Source: CAVRXZ01 sp963773035 (lineage in GTDB: Bacteria > Acidobacteriota > Vicinamibacteria > Vicinamibacterales > CAVVIG01). From it: a stretch of DNA of 64,000 bases. Each line of letters starts with the position of its first letter. Within the stretch, counting starts at the first letter, position 1. The translations under genes and the position numbers were made by a program. This document shows, piece by piece, positions 24,642 to 32,957 of the stretch. The stretch spans positions 1-64,000 of the forward strand of contig CAVYZX010000026.1 in assembly GCA_963773035.1 (NCBI GenBank). Reading direction: 5' to 3'. The notes beneath the pieces were generated by a model. That model worked only from the letters and a program-made list of their open reading frames with translations, had not been told where the DNA came from and did not search any database.

Positions 24642-25568
24642 TCAGCGTGCTGGCACCACACTGGCTTCGTACTCCGTCGGGCATCCGAACCCCTCGACCT
24701 TGACGCCCAGACGCCGCAGGGCGTCGAGTGCGAGCAGGCGCTGGTAGGTATTGAAGGTAATCACGTGCGCGAACATGCCCACGAAGGAAAATGTCTCCGG
24801 CGGCTCGCAGAGCGCGTCGACGAAGGTGTCGCTCCAGGCGTTGCGGTTGCGCACGTCGGTGAGAATCCGATTGAACTTGAGGTCCGCCGCTTCCAGCCGC
24901 GACAGGAGCGCGTCGGGCGTCCGCCGTTCGGGCGGCTCGGCGTCGAGATCGGGCATCGACGCGCCGGTGAGTGCCGCAGACCAGACTTCCTTCGTCACGA
25001 CGAGCCGCCGCAGCAGATCGCGCAGGCTCTGCGCGGGGCTGTCCCACGGAAAGACGTGCGCCGGATTATTGAGCGGCTGGTCCAGTTGGGCGTCGGTCAG
25101 GCCGCGCGCGTGCTCCAGCAGCTTCCGGACGTGAAACGACTCGGCTCCCGCGAAAATGTCGTACAAGTCCATGTTCTCTCCTTCCGACGCGGCAGCTGGC
25201 GCGCAGAAATGAATGGCGTTCGGCGCCGGCAGGTGGAAGTGGGTGGCGCCCATCCGCCGGTACAAGCTTGGCGAGATCTTGAACGCGCGGTAGAACGCTC
25301 GGGTGAACGCTTCGAGCGATCCGTAATGGGCGTCGAAGGCGATCTCCGTGATCAAGTGTGGGGTTCGTCCCAGCTGCCAGGCGGCCCGCTCGAGCAGCAA
25401 CCGCCGCCGCATGGCAGCGGGCGTCTCTTCGATCATCGCGCCGAACACACGGAAGAACTGCGCTCGGCTCCGATAGGCGCGACGGGCTAACTGCTCGGCG
25501 CTGGCGTCTTCTTCCAGCGAGCCGAGGACAACCTGCGATAGCCTCTCTGCTTCGTTCACAGCGCTCAT
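24642..25568 (-). CDS. AraC-type HTH regulator fused to a DinB-like domain
   Basis: The 308-residue protein begins with an AraC/XylS double helix-turn-helix (LARRAYRSRAQFFRVFGAMI and ITEIAFDAHYGSLEAFTRAF, residues about 25-105). It continues with a DinB-like four-helix domain (about 125-300: SFHVRKLLEHARGLTDAQLD, VVTKEVWSAAL, AHVITFNTYQRLLALDAL). The N-terminal placement of the DNA-binding part is typical of this acidobacterial-type fusion. DinB-like domains bind a metal and are often linked to stress or thiol chemistry; the ligand is unknown. ATG 25568 begins the similarity. Confidence 0.82.
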   Translation of the reverse strand: MSAVNEAERLSQVVLGSLEEDASAEQLARRAYRSRAQFFRVFGAMIEETPAAMRRRLLLERAAWQLGRTPHLITEIAFDAHYGSLEAFTRAFYRAFKISPSLYRRMGATHFHLPAPNAIHFCAPAAASEGENMDLYDIFAGAESFHVRKLLEHARGLTDAQLDQPLNNPAHVFPWDSPAQSLRDLLRRLVVTKEVWSAALTGASMPDLDAEPPERRTPDALLSRLEAADLKFNRILTDVRNRNAWSDTFVDALCEPPETFSFVGMFAHVITFNTYQRLLALDALRRLGVKVEGFGCPTEYEASVVPAR

Positions 25569-25730
25569 GGCTTCCTGCGTCGAGGGTATCGTACTGATGG
25601 CACCCGAGCCGCGCCTGACAATTCGTCTCTTTCTTTCCCGGCGCGGCAGGATGATCGCCGCGGCTGCGCTCGCGGTGGATCGGACAGCGTCGGATAGAAT
25701 ACGGTGAAGTCTCCGAGAGCATCCGAAATC

Positions 25731-26225
25731 ATGATTCCGCCGAAGATTATCCGCTTTCTCGAGGAGCGGGCCAGCCTCGGCTTCGCGGCCAGCCGCGATG
25801 GCAATCTCGTGCCATGCGGACACCGCGTATCCGGGTGGCAGATCGACGCCAGCGGGCGTACGCTCACTGCCTTCGTGCCGCAATCCTCAGCAGGCAAGCT
25901 TGTCGAGTCGTTGCTCGATAACGGACGCATCGCGGTCACCTTCGAAGAGGTCGGCACACACGAGACGTATCAGATCAAGGGGCAGTACCTGAGTCATAGG
26001 CCGATCCGGCCCGCAGAGATCGACATCGCCGGGCGCGCGCGCGACCGCTTCGCAAAGGGGTTGCGCACGTACTTCGATCCGAAGCCGGCCGCGGCGCTGA
26101 TGGCGTCCATTCCCACTCCAAGCCTGGCCGTCGAGATCGAAGTCCACGAGGTGTTCCTGCAGACGCCCGGGCCGGAGGCGGGCCGTCGAGTCGCACCCTC
26201 CGATCCAGAGCCGAGCGCGAGATGA
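25731..26225 (+). CDS. Pyridoxamine 5'-phosphate oxidase-fold protein
   Basis: The 164-residue protein shows the flavin-reductase-like split barrel: LEERASLGFAASRDGNLVPC at the N-terminus and IAVTFEEVGTHETYQIKGQ in the middle. It lacks the residues that identify true PdxH, so the cofactor could be FMN, F420 or heme. A GTG at 25704 would add nine residues. The stop overlaps the next PNPOx-fold gene by four bases, so both are translated together. Confidence 0.75.
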   Translation: MIPPKIIRFLEERASLGFAASRDGNLVPCGHRVSGWQIDASGRTLTAFVPQSSAGKLVESLLDNGRIAVTFEEVGTHETYQIKGQYLSHRPIRPAEIDIAGRARDRFAKGLRTYFDPKPAAALMASIPTPSLAVEIEVHEVFLQTPGPEAGRRVAPSDPEPSAR

Positions 26226-26632
26226 CGAACGCTCGACTCCCGGAGGAGATCCACACGGCGCTGGACAACGGCGTCCCGGCGTTGGTGGTCACGTGTTCGG
26301 CAGATGGCACGCCGAACGCGACGATCATCTCGAAGGTGTACTTCGTGGACGAGACGCACGTGGCGCTCTCCTTCCAGTTCTTCAACAAAACCATCAGAAA
26401 CGTGCGTGAGAACCCCCGCGCCTGGGTCGGCCTGACCGATTACACTGGCCATGCCGATTGGTACCTGGCTCTCGAGTTCGAGCGCTCGGAGACGGAAGGT
26501 CCGATCTTCGATGCGATGGATATGCAGATCGAAGCGATTGCCTCGGCGACCGGCATGTCCGGCATCTTCAAGCTCCGCGCTGCCGACATCTATCGCGTAC
26601 TCTCCGTCGAGAAGCAGCCGTTTCAACCGTGA
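26222..26632 (+). CDS. Pyridoxamine 5'-phosphate oxidase family protein
   Basis: The 136-residue split-barrel protein has PALVVTCSADGTPNATIISK and VALSFQFFNKTIRNVRENPR, the usual flavin-binding strand and loop of small PNPOx-like proteins. It starts four bases inside the previous gene. The GAF/AAA+/kinase gene starts 36 bases after its stop, which suggests that the pair and the kinase form one operon and may share a signal. Confidence 0.82.
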   Translation: MTNARLPEEIHTALDNGVPALVVTCSADGTPNATIISKVYFVDETHVALSFQFFNKTIRNVRENPRAWVGLTDYTGHADWYLALEFERSETEGPIFDAMDMQIEAIASATGMSGIFKLRAADIYRVLSVEKQPFQP

Positions 26633-26668
26633 TCAGGAACTCCGGGCGACAGAGGCGAGACAATTCCC

Positions 26669-29032
26669 GTGGCCGAGCGTGACGGCCTCGAGACGACGCT
26701 CGCGCGCCAGGCGGCAGAGCTGCAGATTCTGCAGCGAGTGGCCGCCGAGGTTAACGCGACGCTCGATCTCGAAGAGGTCTATGACATCGCCTTGCGGACG
26801 ATGGACGAGCTGTTCGAGTTCCATCACGCCATCATCCTCCTTCACGAGGCCGACAGCGGTACGCTGCGTGTCGTCGCCAGCCGTGGCTACGAGAATCAGG
26901 CGATCGGCGGCCGCGTCCGCGTCGGCATTGGGGCCGTCGGCATCGTCGCCGAGCGGCGAAAGATCCTGCAACTGGACAACCTCGGCCAGCAGCGTGCCTA
27001 CGCCGCGGCGCAACGCCGTCAGATGATGCAGTCGGGTCGCGGAATGGAAATCGGCGACCCCGTGCCGGTCCCGGGCCTACCGAACGCAGAGAGCCAGATC
27101 GCGATTCCGCTCCTCATCCGCGACGAGTTGGTCGGAGTGTTCTCGATCGAGAGCCCGCTGCGGCAGGCGTTCGACCAGCACGACCGCAACCTGGTGGCCA
27201 TCGTCGCGAACCAGATCGCGAGCGCAATCCGTAACGCACAGCTTTACGACGAGCGACGGCGCGCGGCCGAGGCGCTGCAAGCAGCCAATGCGTCGCTCGA
27301 GATGCGCGTGGCGGAACGGACCGAGGCGCTGGAACGCGAGCTGCGCGTTGCAGAGGATCTCCTGCGTCATATGCGCAGCCGTGTGGACGGCGCCCTGATT
27401 GGCGAGAGCGCGCCGGTTCGCGCCCTCCGCGAAGCCGTCGCTCGAGAGGCGCGCCACACCGAACCGCTGGTGTTGTTTGGTCCTCCGGGGGCCGGCAAGG
27501 AAGCGGTCGCCCACGCCGTGCACGCCAGCTCGGGCCGCAAAGGCGCGTTCATTTTCGTCAGCTGCCCCGAGCTTCAGACACTGAGCCAGCAGACGCCGCG
27601 CAGCTCGGACGCGCGAACACGAGCGGCTGAGGGCATGCTGGCGAGCAGATTCGAGCTCGCCTCCGGCGGGACACTCTTTCTCGAAGCGGTTCACGAGCTT
27701 CCGCTCGAGCATCAGCGCGAGCTGCAGGCGCTCGTCGACCGTCAGGAACGCGCGCGCGGCGGCGGCCAGAGGCCATTCTCTGACGCTCGAATCATCGCGT
27801 CGACAACGCGGGAGCTACAGACCGAAAGCCTGATCGCTCCGCGTGTCGTCACGCAGGCGATCGCCGTGCCTGCGCTTAAGGATCGACACGAGGACATCCC
27901 GGCGTTGGTCGAGCACTTCGTGCGGCGGCACGCCAGGCACTACGGCAAGCTGGTGGACGGCGTGTCCCCGGAATCCATGCGACGACTCGAGAAACACTCC
28001 TGGCCCGGCAACATCCGGGAGCTCGACACCGTCCTCGAGCGCGCCGTCATGGTGGCGCGTGGACCAGTGCTCGAGATCGATGAAGAGGTGTTGGACGATA
28101 GACTGGCCGTCGGCAGTTACCGTCTGATCTCTCGGCTGGGTTTTGGCGGTATGGGAGAAGTCTGGCGCGCAACACACAGGCTCCTCGCCCGCCCCGCCGC
28201 CGTGAAGCTGATTCGCCAGCAGGTCGAGCCAGGTGAAGCGTACGAGCAGCTCATCCGCCGCTTCGAGCGCGAAGCGCAGGTCACCGCGCGGTTGCGATCG
28301 CCACATACCGTGCAGCTCTACGACTTCGGCGTAAACGACACCGGCACCTTCTACTACGTCATGGAGCTGCTGCAGGGACTCGATCTCCAGGACATCGTGA
28401 ATCGGTTCGGGCCGCAAGTTCCCGAGCGGGTGATCGCGCTCCTGCAGCAGGCCTGTCGGTCCCTTGCCGAGGCGCATGAGCACGGACTCGTGCACCGCGA
28501 CATCAAACCCGCCAATTTCTTCGTCGCACGCCTGGGAAACGAGTACGACTACGTGAAGTTGCTCGACTTCGGGATCGTCAAGGATCAACCGGGCTCGGAA
28601 GGTCACGACACGCAAGGGTCGACCTTGCTGTCGGCGCCGAACGTTCTCAAGGGGACGCCCGCCTTCATGTCACCGGAGGTGATCCTGGGACAGGACCCCA
28701 TCGATGGCCGGGCCGACCTCTATTCGTTGGCATGCGCGGCGTATTGGTCGCTCACCGGGCGACTGGTCTTCCAAGCGAACACCCCGACGCAAATGCTCCT
28801 GCACCACGTGCAGACGCGTCCGGCTCCGCCCTCCGAAGTATCCGAGCTTCCATGTCCACGGGACTTGGAGTTGGTGCTCATGCAGTGTCTCGAAAAAGAT
28901 CCAGCGAAGCGGCCTTCCTCAGCGCTCGAGCTCGAGACGATGCTCAATCGCATCCGCTGTCGGGAGCCTTGGAGCGAGGTCCGAGCCCGGGCCTGGTGGG
29001 AGACGCACGCGCCGGAAGTCCTCGGACCGTAG
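26669..29032 (+). CDS. GAF / NtrC-like AAA+ / Ser-Thr protein kinase fusion
   Basis: The 787-residue protein has three modules. A GAF sensor spans about 15-192. A coiled-coil linker (about 193-240) leads to an AAA+ domain like that of sigma-54 activators (about 242-475: Walker A GPPGAGKE at 271-278, SWPGNIRELDTVLERAV at 444-460). A Ser/Thr kinase covers about 483-770: GFGGMG at 491-496, Lys513, HRDIKPAN at 609-616, DFG at 633-635. The AAA+ part has no GAFTGA loop and its Walker B reads LFLEAV, so it should not activate sigma-54 or hydrolyse ATP normally; there is no DNA-binding domain. It is probably a signal-relay kinase. GTG start at 26669. Confidence 0.88.
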   Translation: MAERDGLETTLARQAAELQILQRVAAEVNATLDLEEVYDIALRTMDELFEFHHAIILLHEADSGTLRVVASRGYENQAIGGRVRVGIGAVGIVAERRKILQLDNLGQQRAYAAAQRRQMMQSGRGMEIGDPVPVPGLPNAESQIAIPLLIRDELVGVFSIESPLRQAFDQHDRNLVAIVANQIASAIRNAQLYDERRRAAEALQAANASLEMRVAERTEALERELRVAEDLLRHMRSRVDGALIGESAPVRALREAVAREARHTEPLVLFGPPGAGKEAVAHAVHASSGRKGAFIFVSCPELQTLSQQTPRSSDARTRAAEGMLASRFELASGGTLFLEAVHELPLEHQRELQALVDRQERARGGGQRPFSDARIIASTTRELQTESLIAPRVVTQAIAVPALKDRHEDIPALVEHFVRRHARHYGKLVDGVSPESMRRLEKHSWPGNIRELDTVLERAVMVARGPVLEIDEEVLDDRLAVGSYRLISRLGFGGMGEVWRATHRLLARPAAVKLIRQQVEPGEAYEQLIRRFEREAQVTARLRSPHTVQLYDFGVNDTGTFYYVMELLQGLDLQDIVNRFGPQVPERVIALLQQACRSLAEAHEHGLVHRDIKPANFFVARLGNEYDYVKLLDFGIVKDQPGSEGHDTQGSTLLSAPNVLKGTPAFMSPEVILGQDPIDGRADLYSLACAAYWSLTGRLVFQANTPTQMLLHHVQTRPAPPSEVSELPCPRDLELVLMQCLEKDPAKRPSSALELETMLNRIRCREPWSEVRARAWWETHAPEVLGP

Positions 29033-29050
29033 TCTCGCTCAAGAGGTCGG

Positions 29051-29752
29051 TCAAGTTCGTGGCTGGTCAGTTCTCTCGACCTCCCCATTCCAGAGATCGC
29101 TCCCGGGAGCCAGCCGGCCTGCATCGATCGTGATGACGGCTTCCGCCAGGTTCACCGCGTCGTCACGATGGTGAGTCACATAGATGGTGGGACCGTCGAC
29201 CGATGGCGAGACTCTTCGAAGCAGATCGTAGAGGGCATCCTTCGTCTGGGAATCGACCGACGAGAATGGCTCATCCAGCAACAGCACGGACGGACGGGCC
29301 GCCAACGCACGAGCGATCGCCAAGCGCTGCTGCTCGCCGCCTGAGAGTTGGCCCGGACGACGACGCTCGAACCCGGCGAGTCCGACAGACCCCAGAAGTG
29401 CCTGTGCCTCTGCCCCAGTCAAACCCGCGGCGCGCCCTACCAGCGACACGTGGTCGATCGCCCGGAGATGGGGCCATAACGCCAGGTCCTGAAAGACGAA
29501 CCCGACACGTCGTTCGTACGGTGGCACGTCGATTCCGGCCTCGCGAGAGAAGAAGACGCGTGAACCTAATTCGATTGTCCCGGACCGGGGCACCAGGAGA
29601 CCGGCAATCGCGGTCAAGAGCGTGGACTTGCCGGCTCCACTGCGGCCCCAGAGAACAGTTCGACGGCCTGACGCGAATACCGCGTTGCAGCCGCATAGGA
29701 CTTCTCGTCCTTCCCGAGCCACGTGCAGGTCGCGAACGACCAGGTCACCCAC
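29051..29752 (-). CDS. ABC transporter ATP-binding protein (ferric-iron-type importer)
   Basis: The 233-residue ATPase has Walker A GRSGAGKST, Q-loop FVFQDLALWPH, signature LSGGEQQRLAIARAL, Walker B VLLLDEPFSSVD and the switch His in VTHHRDD. It lacks the C-terminal regulatory domain of FbpC/PotA-like proteins and ends soon after the nucleotide-binding domain. The start overlaps the permease gene by eight bases. With the permease and binding protein it forms a three-gene importer of the Fe3+/thiamine/phosphonate class. Confidence 0.88.
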   Translation of the reverse strand: MGDLVVRDLHVAREGREVLCGCNAVFASGRRTVLWGRSGAGKSTLLTAIAGLLVPRSGTIELGSRVFFSREAGIDVPPYERRVGFVFQDLALWPHLRAIDHVSLVGRAAGLTGAEAQALLGSVGLAGFERRRPGQLSGGEQQRLAIARALAARPSVLLLDEPFSSVDSQTKDALYDLLRRVSPSVDGPTIYVTHHRDDAVNLAEAVITIDAGRLAPGSDLWNGEVERTDQPRT

Positions 29753-31229
29753 GCATTCTCCACAGAAGCACCGGTCCCAATGCCGAAAGAGTCACAGCCA
29801 ATGCCGCGCCAAGAATCGCCACGAGCGCGAGCGCTCCGATCACGGCCGATGGCGCGTTCGCTGACGCGAGATAGAGGTTCAAGGTCAGTCGGGATGCGCC
29901 GGGAGGAAGCAGCAACGACGCCACGTCGCGATCCGCGTATGTGAGCGCCGCGATGAGAGCTGAGGTTGCGGCCAGAGACCACCTCACGAGCGGTAATAGG
30001 AACACAAACGCGCGCCTCAACGCTGAGACCTGGACCAGGGCTGCGGCATCGTCCAGTGTCCGAGGCAGGCGTGAGAAACCCACCCCGAACCCCAGCATCG
30101 CCAACGCCACAGCGCGGGACATATGAGCGACCAACGGCGGGATGGCCAGGCCGCCCATGATTTGACCGATGCCTACCCACCCGAGCGCATAGATAGCGGC
30201 CGGCACGCAGAACAGCATCAACGCAACCGACAGCATCGCGGGCATTGCTGCGGACCGTCTGGCCGCGAAGGCTACAGACAGCGTCGCGATCAGCGCAATC
30301 CATGCGCACGCGACGGGCTCAACGATCGAGACCAAAGCGGTCGTCGCTCCGGTACTCATTCGAGGCCAACCATCGGGTGAACCGGCGATCGCCGATATAT
30401 ATCCCGCGACGGGTAAGGCCACGAAAGCCGCAGGTACGGCAGCCCACAGGCTCAGCATCCACCCACCTTTTCGCAGAATCATCCCGTGTGTTCCACGGGA
30501 GGACGTGAGGACGGTACGCATCACCGGTCGTGCGGCCAACCCGCCCATGGCCACGATCGCGACGAGTAGCGGCACAACGTACGGCATCGTTCGTCTGACG
30601 TCGTAGCTTTGCGCGAATGCCGTGACGATGTCGGTCATCCCGGTCCGGAACCCAAAGAGAAAAGGCAATTCCGATTCGCCGAGCAAGAGAATGACCGTTA
30701 GAACGAAGCCGCCCAGGAGTGACGACCACAGCAGCGGAAGAAGGACGACAACCAGTCGAGTCACTGGCGGAAAGGCGACTCGAGCCGCTTCGTACAGATT
30801 GGACGGAATCTGGCGGATCACGGCAAACACGAAAAGCAGCGTGACCGGGGCGAGAGCGAGGCCAGCCACGACCGCGGCGGGAACAAGTCCGCTGACGCTG
30901 CCCCATGCGGACGTCAGGCGTGTCGCGCCAATCCACCAAAAAGCAGGTGGCGCCGCGATCGGGACAATTGCCATCGCTAGTAGTCCGAGGCGGCCGGGAA
31001 ATTCTCGCATGCTGAACAGCACACCTATCGCACCGCCGACGACTGTCGCGATCGCGCCGCCGACGACCGCAAACTCGAGCGACGGTCCGACCGAGGACCA
31101 CTCGGGGGCAAATCCAACGCCTGACACGTTCGTGAGAAGGTAGATCAGGGGAAGTGCTGTGATGACGAGGAGCAATCCCAAAGGGAACGCCGCGGTGGCG
31201 GCGCTCCAGCGTCGCCACGGGGGGGTCAC
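29745..31229 (-). CDS. ABC transporter permease (FbpB-like, duplicated core)
   Basis: The 494-residue protein has about twelve membrane helices in two homologous halves, as in ferric-iron permeases. GLALAPVTLLFVFAVIRQIP and the segment around VQVSALRRAFVFLLPLV are the two coupling-loop regions that contact the ATPase. A GTG start at 31229 overlaps the stop of the binding-protein gene by four bases. It would move the substrate released by the binding protein across the inner membrane. Confidence 0.85.
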   Translation of the reverse strand: MTPPWRRWSAATAAFPLGLLLVITALPLIYLLTNVSGVGFAPEWSSVGPSLEFAVVGGAIATVVGGAIGVLFSMREFPGRLGLLAMAIVPIAAPPAFWWIGATRLTSAWGSVSGLVPAAVVAGLALAPVTLLFVFAVIRQIPSNLYEAARVAFPPVTRLVVVLLPLLWSSLLGGFVLTVILLLGESELPFLFGFRTGMTDIVTAFAQSYDVRRTMPYVVPLLVAIVAMGGLAARPVMRTVLTSSRGTHGMILRKGGWMLSLWAAVPAAFVALPVAGYISAIAGSPDGWPRMSTGATTALVSIVEPVACAWIALIATLSVAFAARRSAAMPAMLSVALMLFCVPAAIYALGWVGIGQIMGGLAIPPLVAHMSRAVALAMLGFGVGFSRLPRTLDDAAALVQVSALRRAFVFLLPLVRWSLAATSALIAALTYADRDVASLLLPPGASRLTLNLYLASANAPSAVIGALALVAILGAALAVTLSALGPVLLWRMRG

Positions 31230-32254
31230 AAACCGAACACCTTCTTGATCGCCGCATCCATGTTCGGCAGACTCCGTGCGACCTCCGTGTAGTCGACATC
31301 CATCACGCGTAGCGTGTTGAGCTGGGGCAGGGCCGACGGACCAGGCACATCGGTATGCAACGGATACTGTGCCGCGTCGCTCGCGGCCAGAATTTTCTCG
31401 GCTTCCGCGGAGGTCAAGAAATCGATGAATTTCCGCGCTTGGTCTCCATGCGGAGCGCCCTTGATGAGCAGGGCGGCGTTCGGCATGAGCGGCGTGCCCA
31501 GTGCATCCGGTCCTTCTTGATCCGGAATCACCAGGGCCACCGGTTTCTTGTCGCGTAGCGCCACGATCGCGTCGTCTTCATCAAGGATGCCGACGTCGAC
31601 GCGGCCGTCCGACACGCGGTCTTTGACATCAGCATTCCCAGCCGCGAGGACGGCCCCGTTCGCCTTCAGACTCTCGAAGAACGCGGTGGCTTTGGCGTCA
31701 CCCCATTTTGCGAAGAGCGCGGCCGCATGAAACGACATGGTGCCGAAGTGGGGGTTGGCAAACGCGAACCGTCCCTTCCAGCGCGGCTTGGTCAAGTCGA
31801 GAATGGATCGAGGCGCTTCGCCCGCTCGAACTCGGTCGGTGTTGTACAGGAAGACGCGGATGCGAGCACCAAATCCGGTCCACTCGTCCTTCGGGCTTCG
31901 ATAGCGCGGGGCGATGCCGGTGGACTCGCGTGGTTTGTAGGCGTCGGCCACACCTTGTTCAACGAGCGCGACGGCACGGCTCGTATCCGACGACCAGAAC
32001 ACATCGGCGCGCGGGCGATCTTTCTCGGCAATTAGGCGCGAAGTCAGACCGGCGGTCTTGGTTTCCTCCGTATCGTACACGGGCAGCACTTTGACGCCGG
32101 TCTTTTGTTCGTACGCCCGAAAGATCAGATCCGCGAACTCTTTGTCGGCGGACGAATACACCACGACGCTGCGATCGTTATTGGCCCGCCGACGTCGTTT
32201 GACGCTCGCTCCGCCCACACCCCGCCACGACCAGACGTCAGGAGACAGCGACAA
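31226..32254 (-). CDS. Extracellular solute-binding protein of an iron-type ABC importer
   Basis: From VVVYSSADKEFADLIFRAYE onward the protein matches class-II ferric-type binding proteins (RPRADVFWSSDTSRAVALVE, PRWKGRFAFANPHFG, FIDFLTSAEAEKIL). The called TTG start gives an N-terminus without a signal peptide (RGVGGASVKRRRR). In a neighbouring frame at 32217-32234 the DNA encodes a lipobox, LVVAGC, followed by GRSERQTTSAG, so the mature protein is probably a lipoprotein whose signal is out of frame because of small indels. Substrate (iron or another oxyanion) is inferred from family resemblance only. Confidence 0.78.
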   Translation of the reverse strand: MSLSPDVWSWRGVGGASVKRRRRANNDRSVVVYSSADKEFADLIFRAYEQKTGVKVLPVYDTEETKTAGLTSRLIAEKDRPRADVFWSSDTSRAVALVEQGVADAYKPRESTGIAPRYRSPKDEWTGFGARIRVFLYNTDRVRAGEAPRSILDLTKPRWKGRFAFANPHFGTMSFHAAALFAKWGDAKATAFFESLKANGAVLAAGNADVKDRVSDGRVDVGILDEDDAIVALRDKKPVALVIPDQEGPDALGTPLMPNAALLIKGAPHGDQARKFIDFLTSAEAEKILAASDAAQYPLHTDVPGPSALPQLNTLRVMDVDYTEVARSLPNMDAAIKKVFGL

Positions 32255-32287
32255 TAACCCAAATTGGCGGCACTGTCTCGGAGGCGC

Positions 32288-32911
32288 TCACTTGTCGCCG
32301 TAGCTGAAGTCGTCGAACAGCGTCACGCTGTCGGCTTTGGTCCACACGCCGACCTTGCCGGCGTCCTTGAACGTCTCGTCGTCCCAGTCGAGCGCCTTCT
32401 TACCGTCGACCGTCACGGCGAAGTGCGTCGCCTGAAACTCCACGCGCAGCGTGTGCCACTGATTCGGAACGACCTTCATACTCGCGCGCTTCTTTCCGTC
32501 CGTCGGCCGTTAATCGGTGTGGTAAATCGTGACGTTGTCCTCGAGCGCGTTGGCGCGGGCAACGTAGTAATTGTTCGCGTCCTTGAGCCGCCAGACGACG
32601 CCACCGGCCTGGTCTTCCTGGCCGGAAATCGGTTTGAACTTCACTTCGACGAAGCCGTCCTTGAGGCTCGTGTCGTCCTTGAAACACAGCGGGAAGGTCG
32701 CAACGCCCGATTGTTTTAGGACGTTCGGCTTTGTGGGCGCGGTGTCGTCCCGCTCAATCGTCCACTTAGCATCGCCGCTTCCGGTCTTCGTACCCGTCCA
32801 GCCAGCCGGTGGCTGGCCCGCAGGCGCGTTGTCAAAGTTCACCGTTACGGGTGCCGCAGCCACCACGACGGCCAGGATGCTCGTCCAGATTGCGATGTCA
32901 ACGAATTTCAT
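32288..32911 (-). pseudogene. Secreted laminin-G/DUF1080-like protein, interrupted near 32515
   Basis: ATG 32911 (GGAGG upstream) starts a signal peptide (FVDIAIWTSILAVVVAAA) and a beta-sandwich like those of DUF1080/3-keto-disaccharide hydrolases: VEVKFKPISGQEDQAGGVVW, LKDANNYYVARANALEDNV. A TAA at about 32511 cuts it, yet the same frame resumes with KVVPNQWHTLRVEFQATHF and ends VTLFDDFSYGDK at 32288. Two compensating small indels around the TAA would restore one frame of about 207 residues. Without them it is disrupted. Confidence 0.6.
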
Positions 32912-32957
32912 TAGAACCTCCATTGGTCTTACTCGGAGCTACAGGAGTCGCCAGAGT

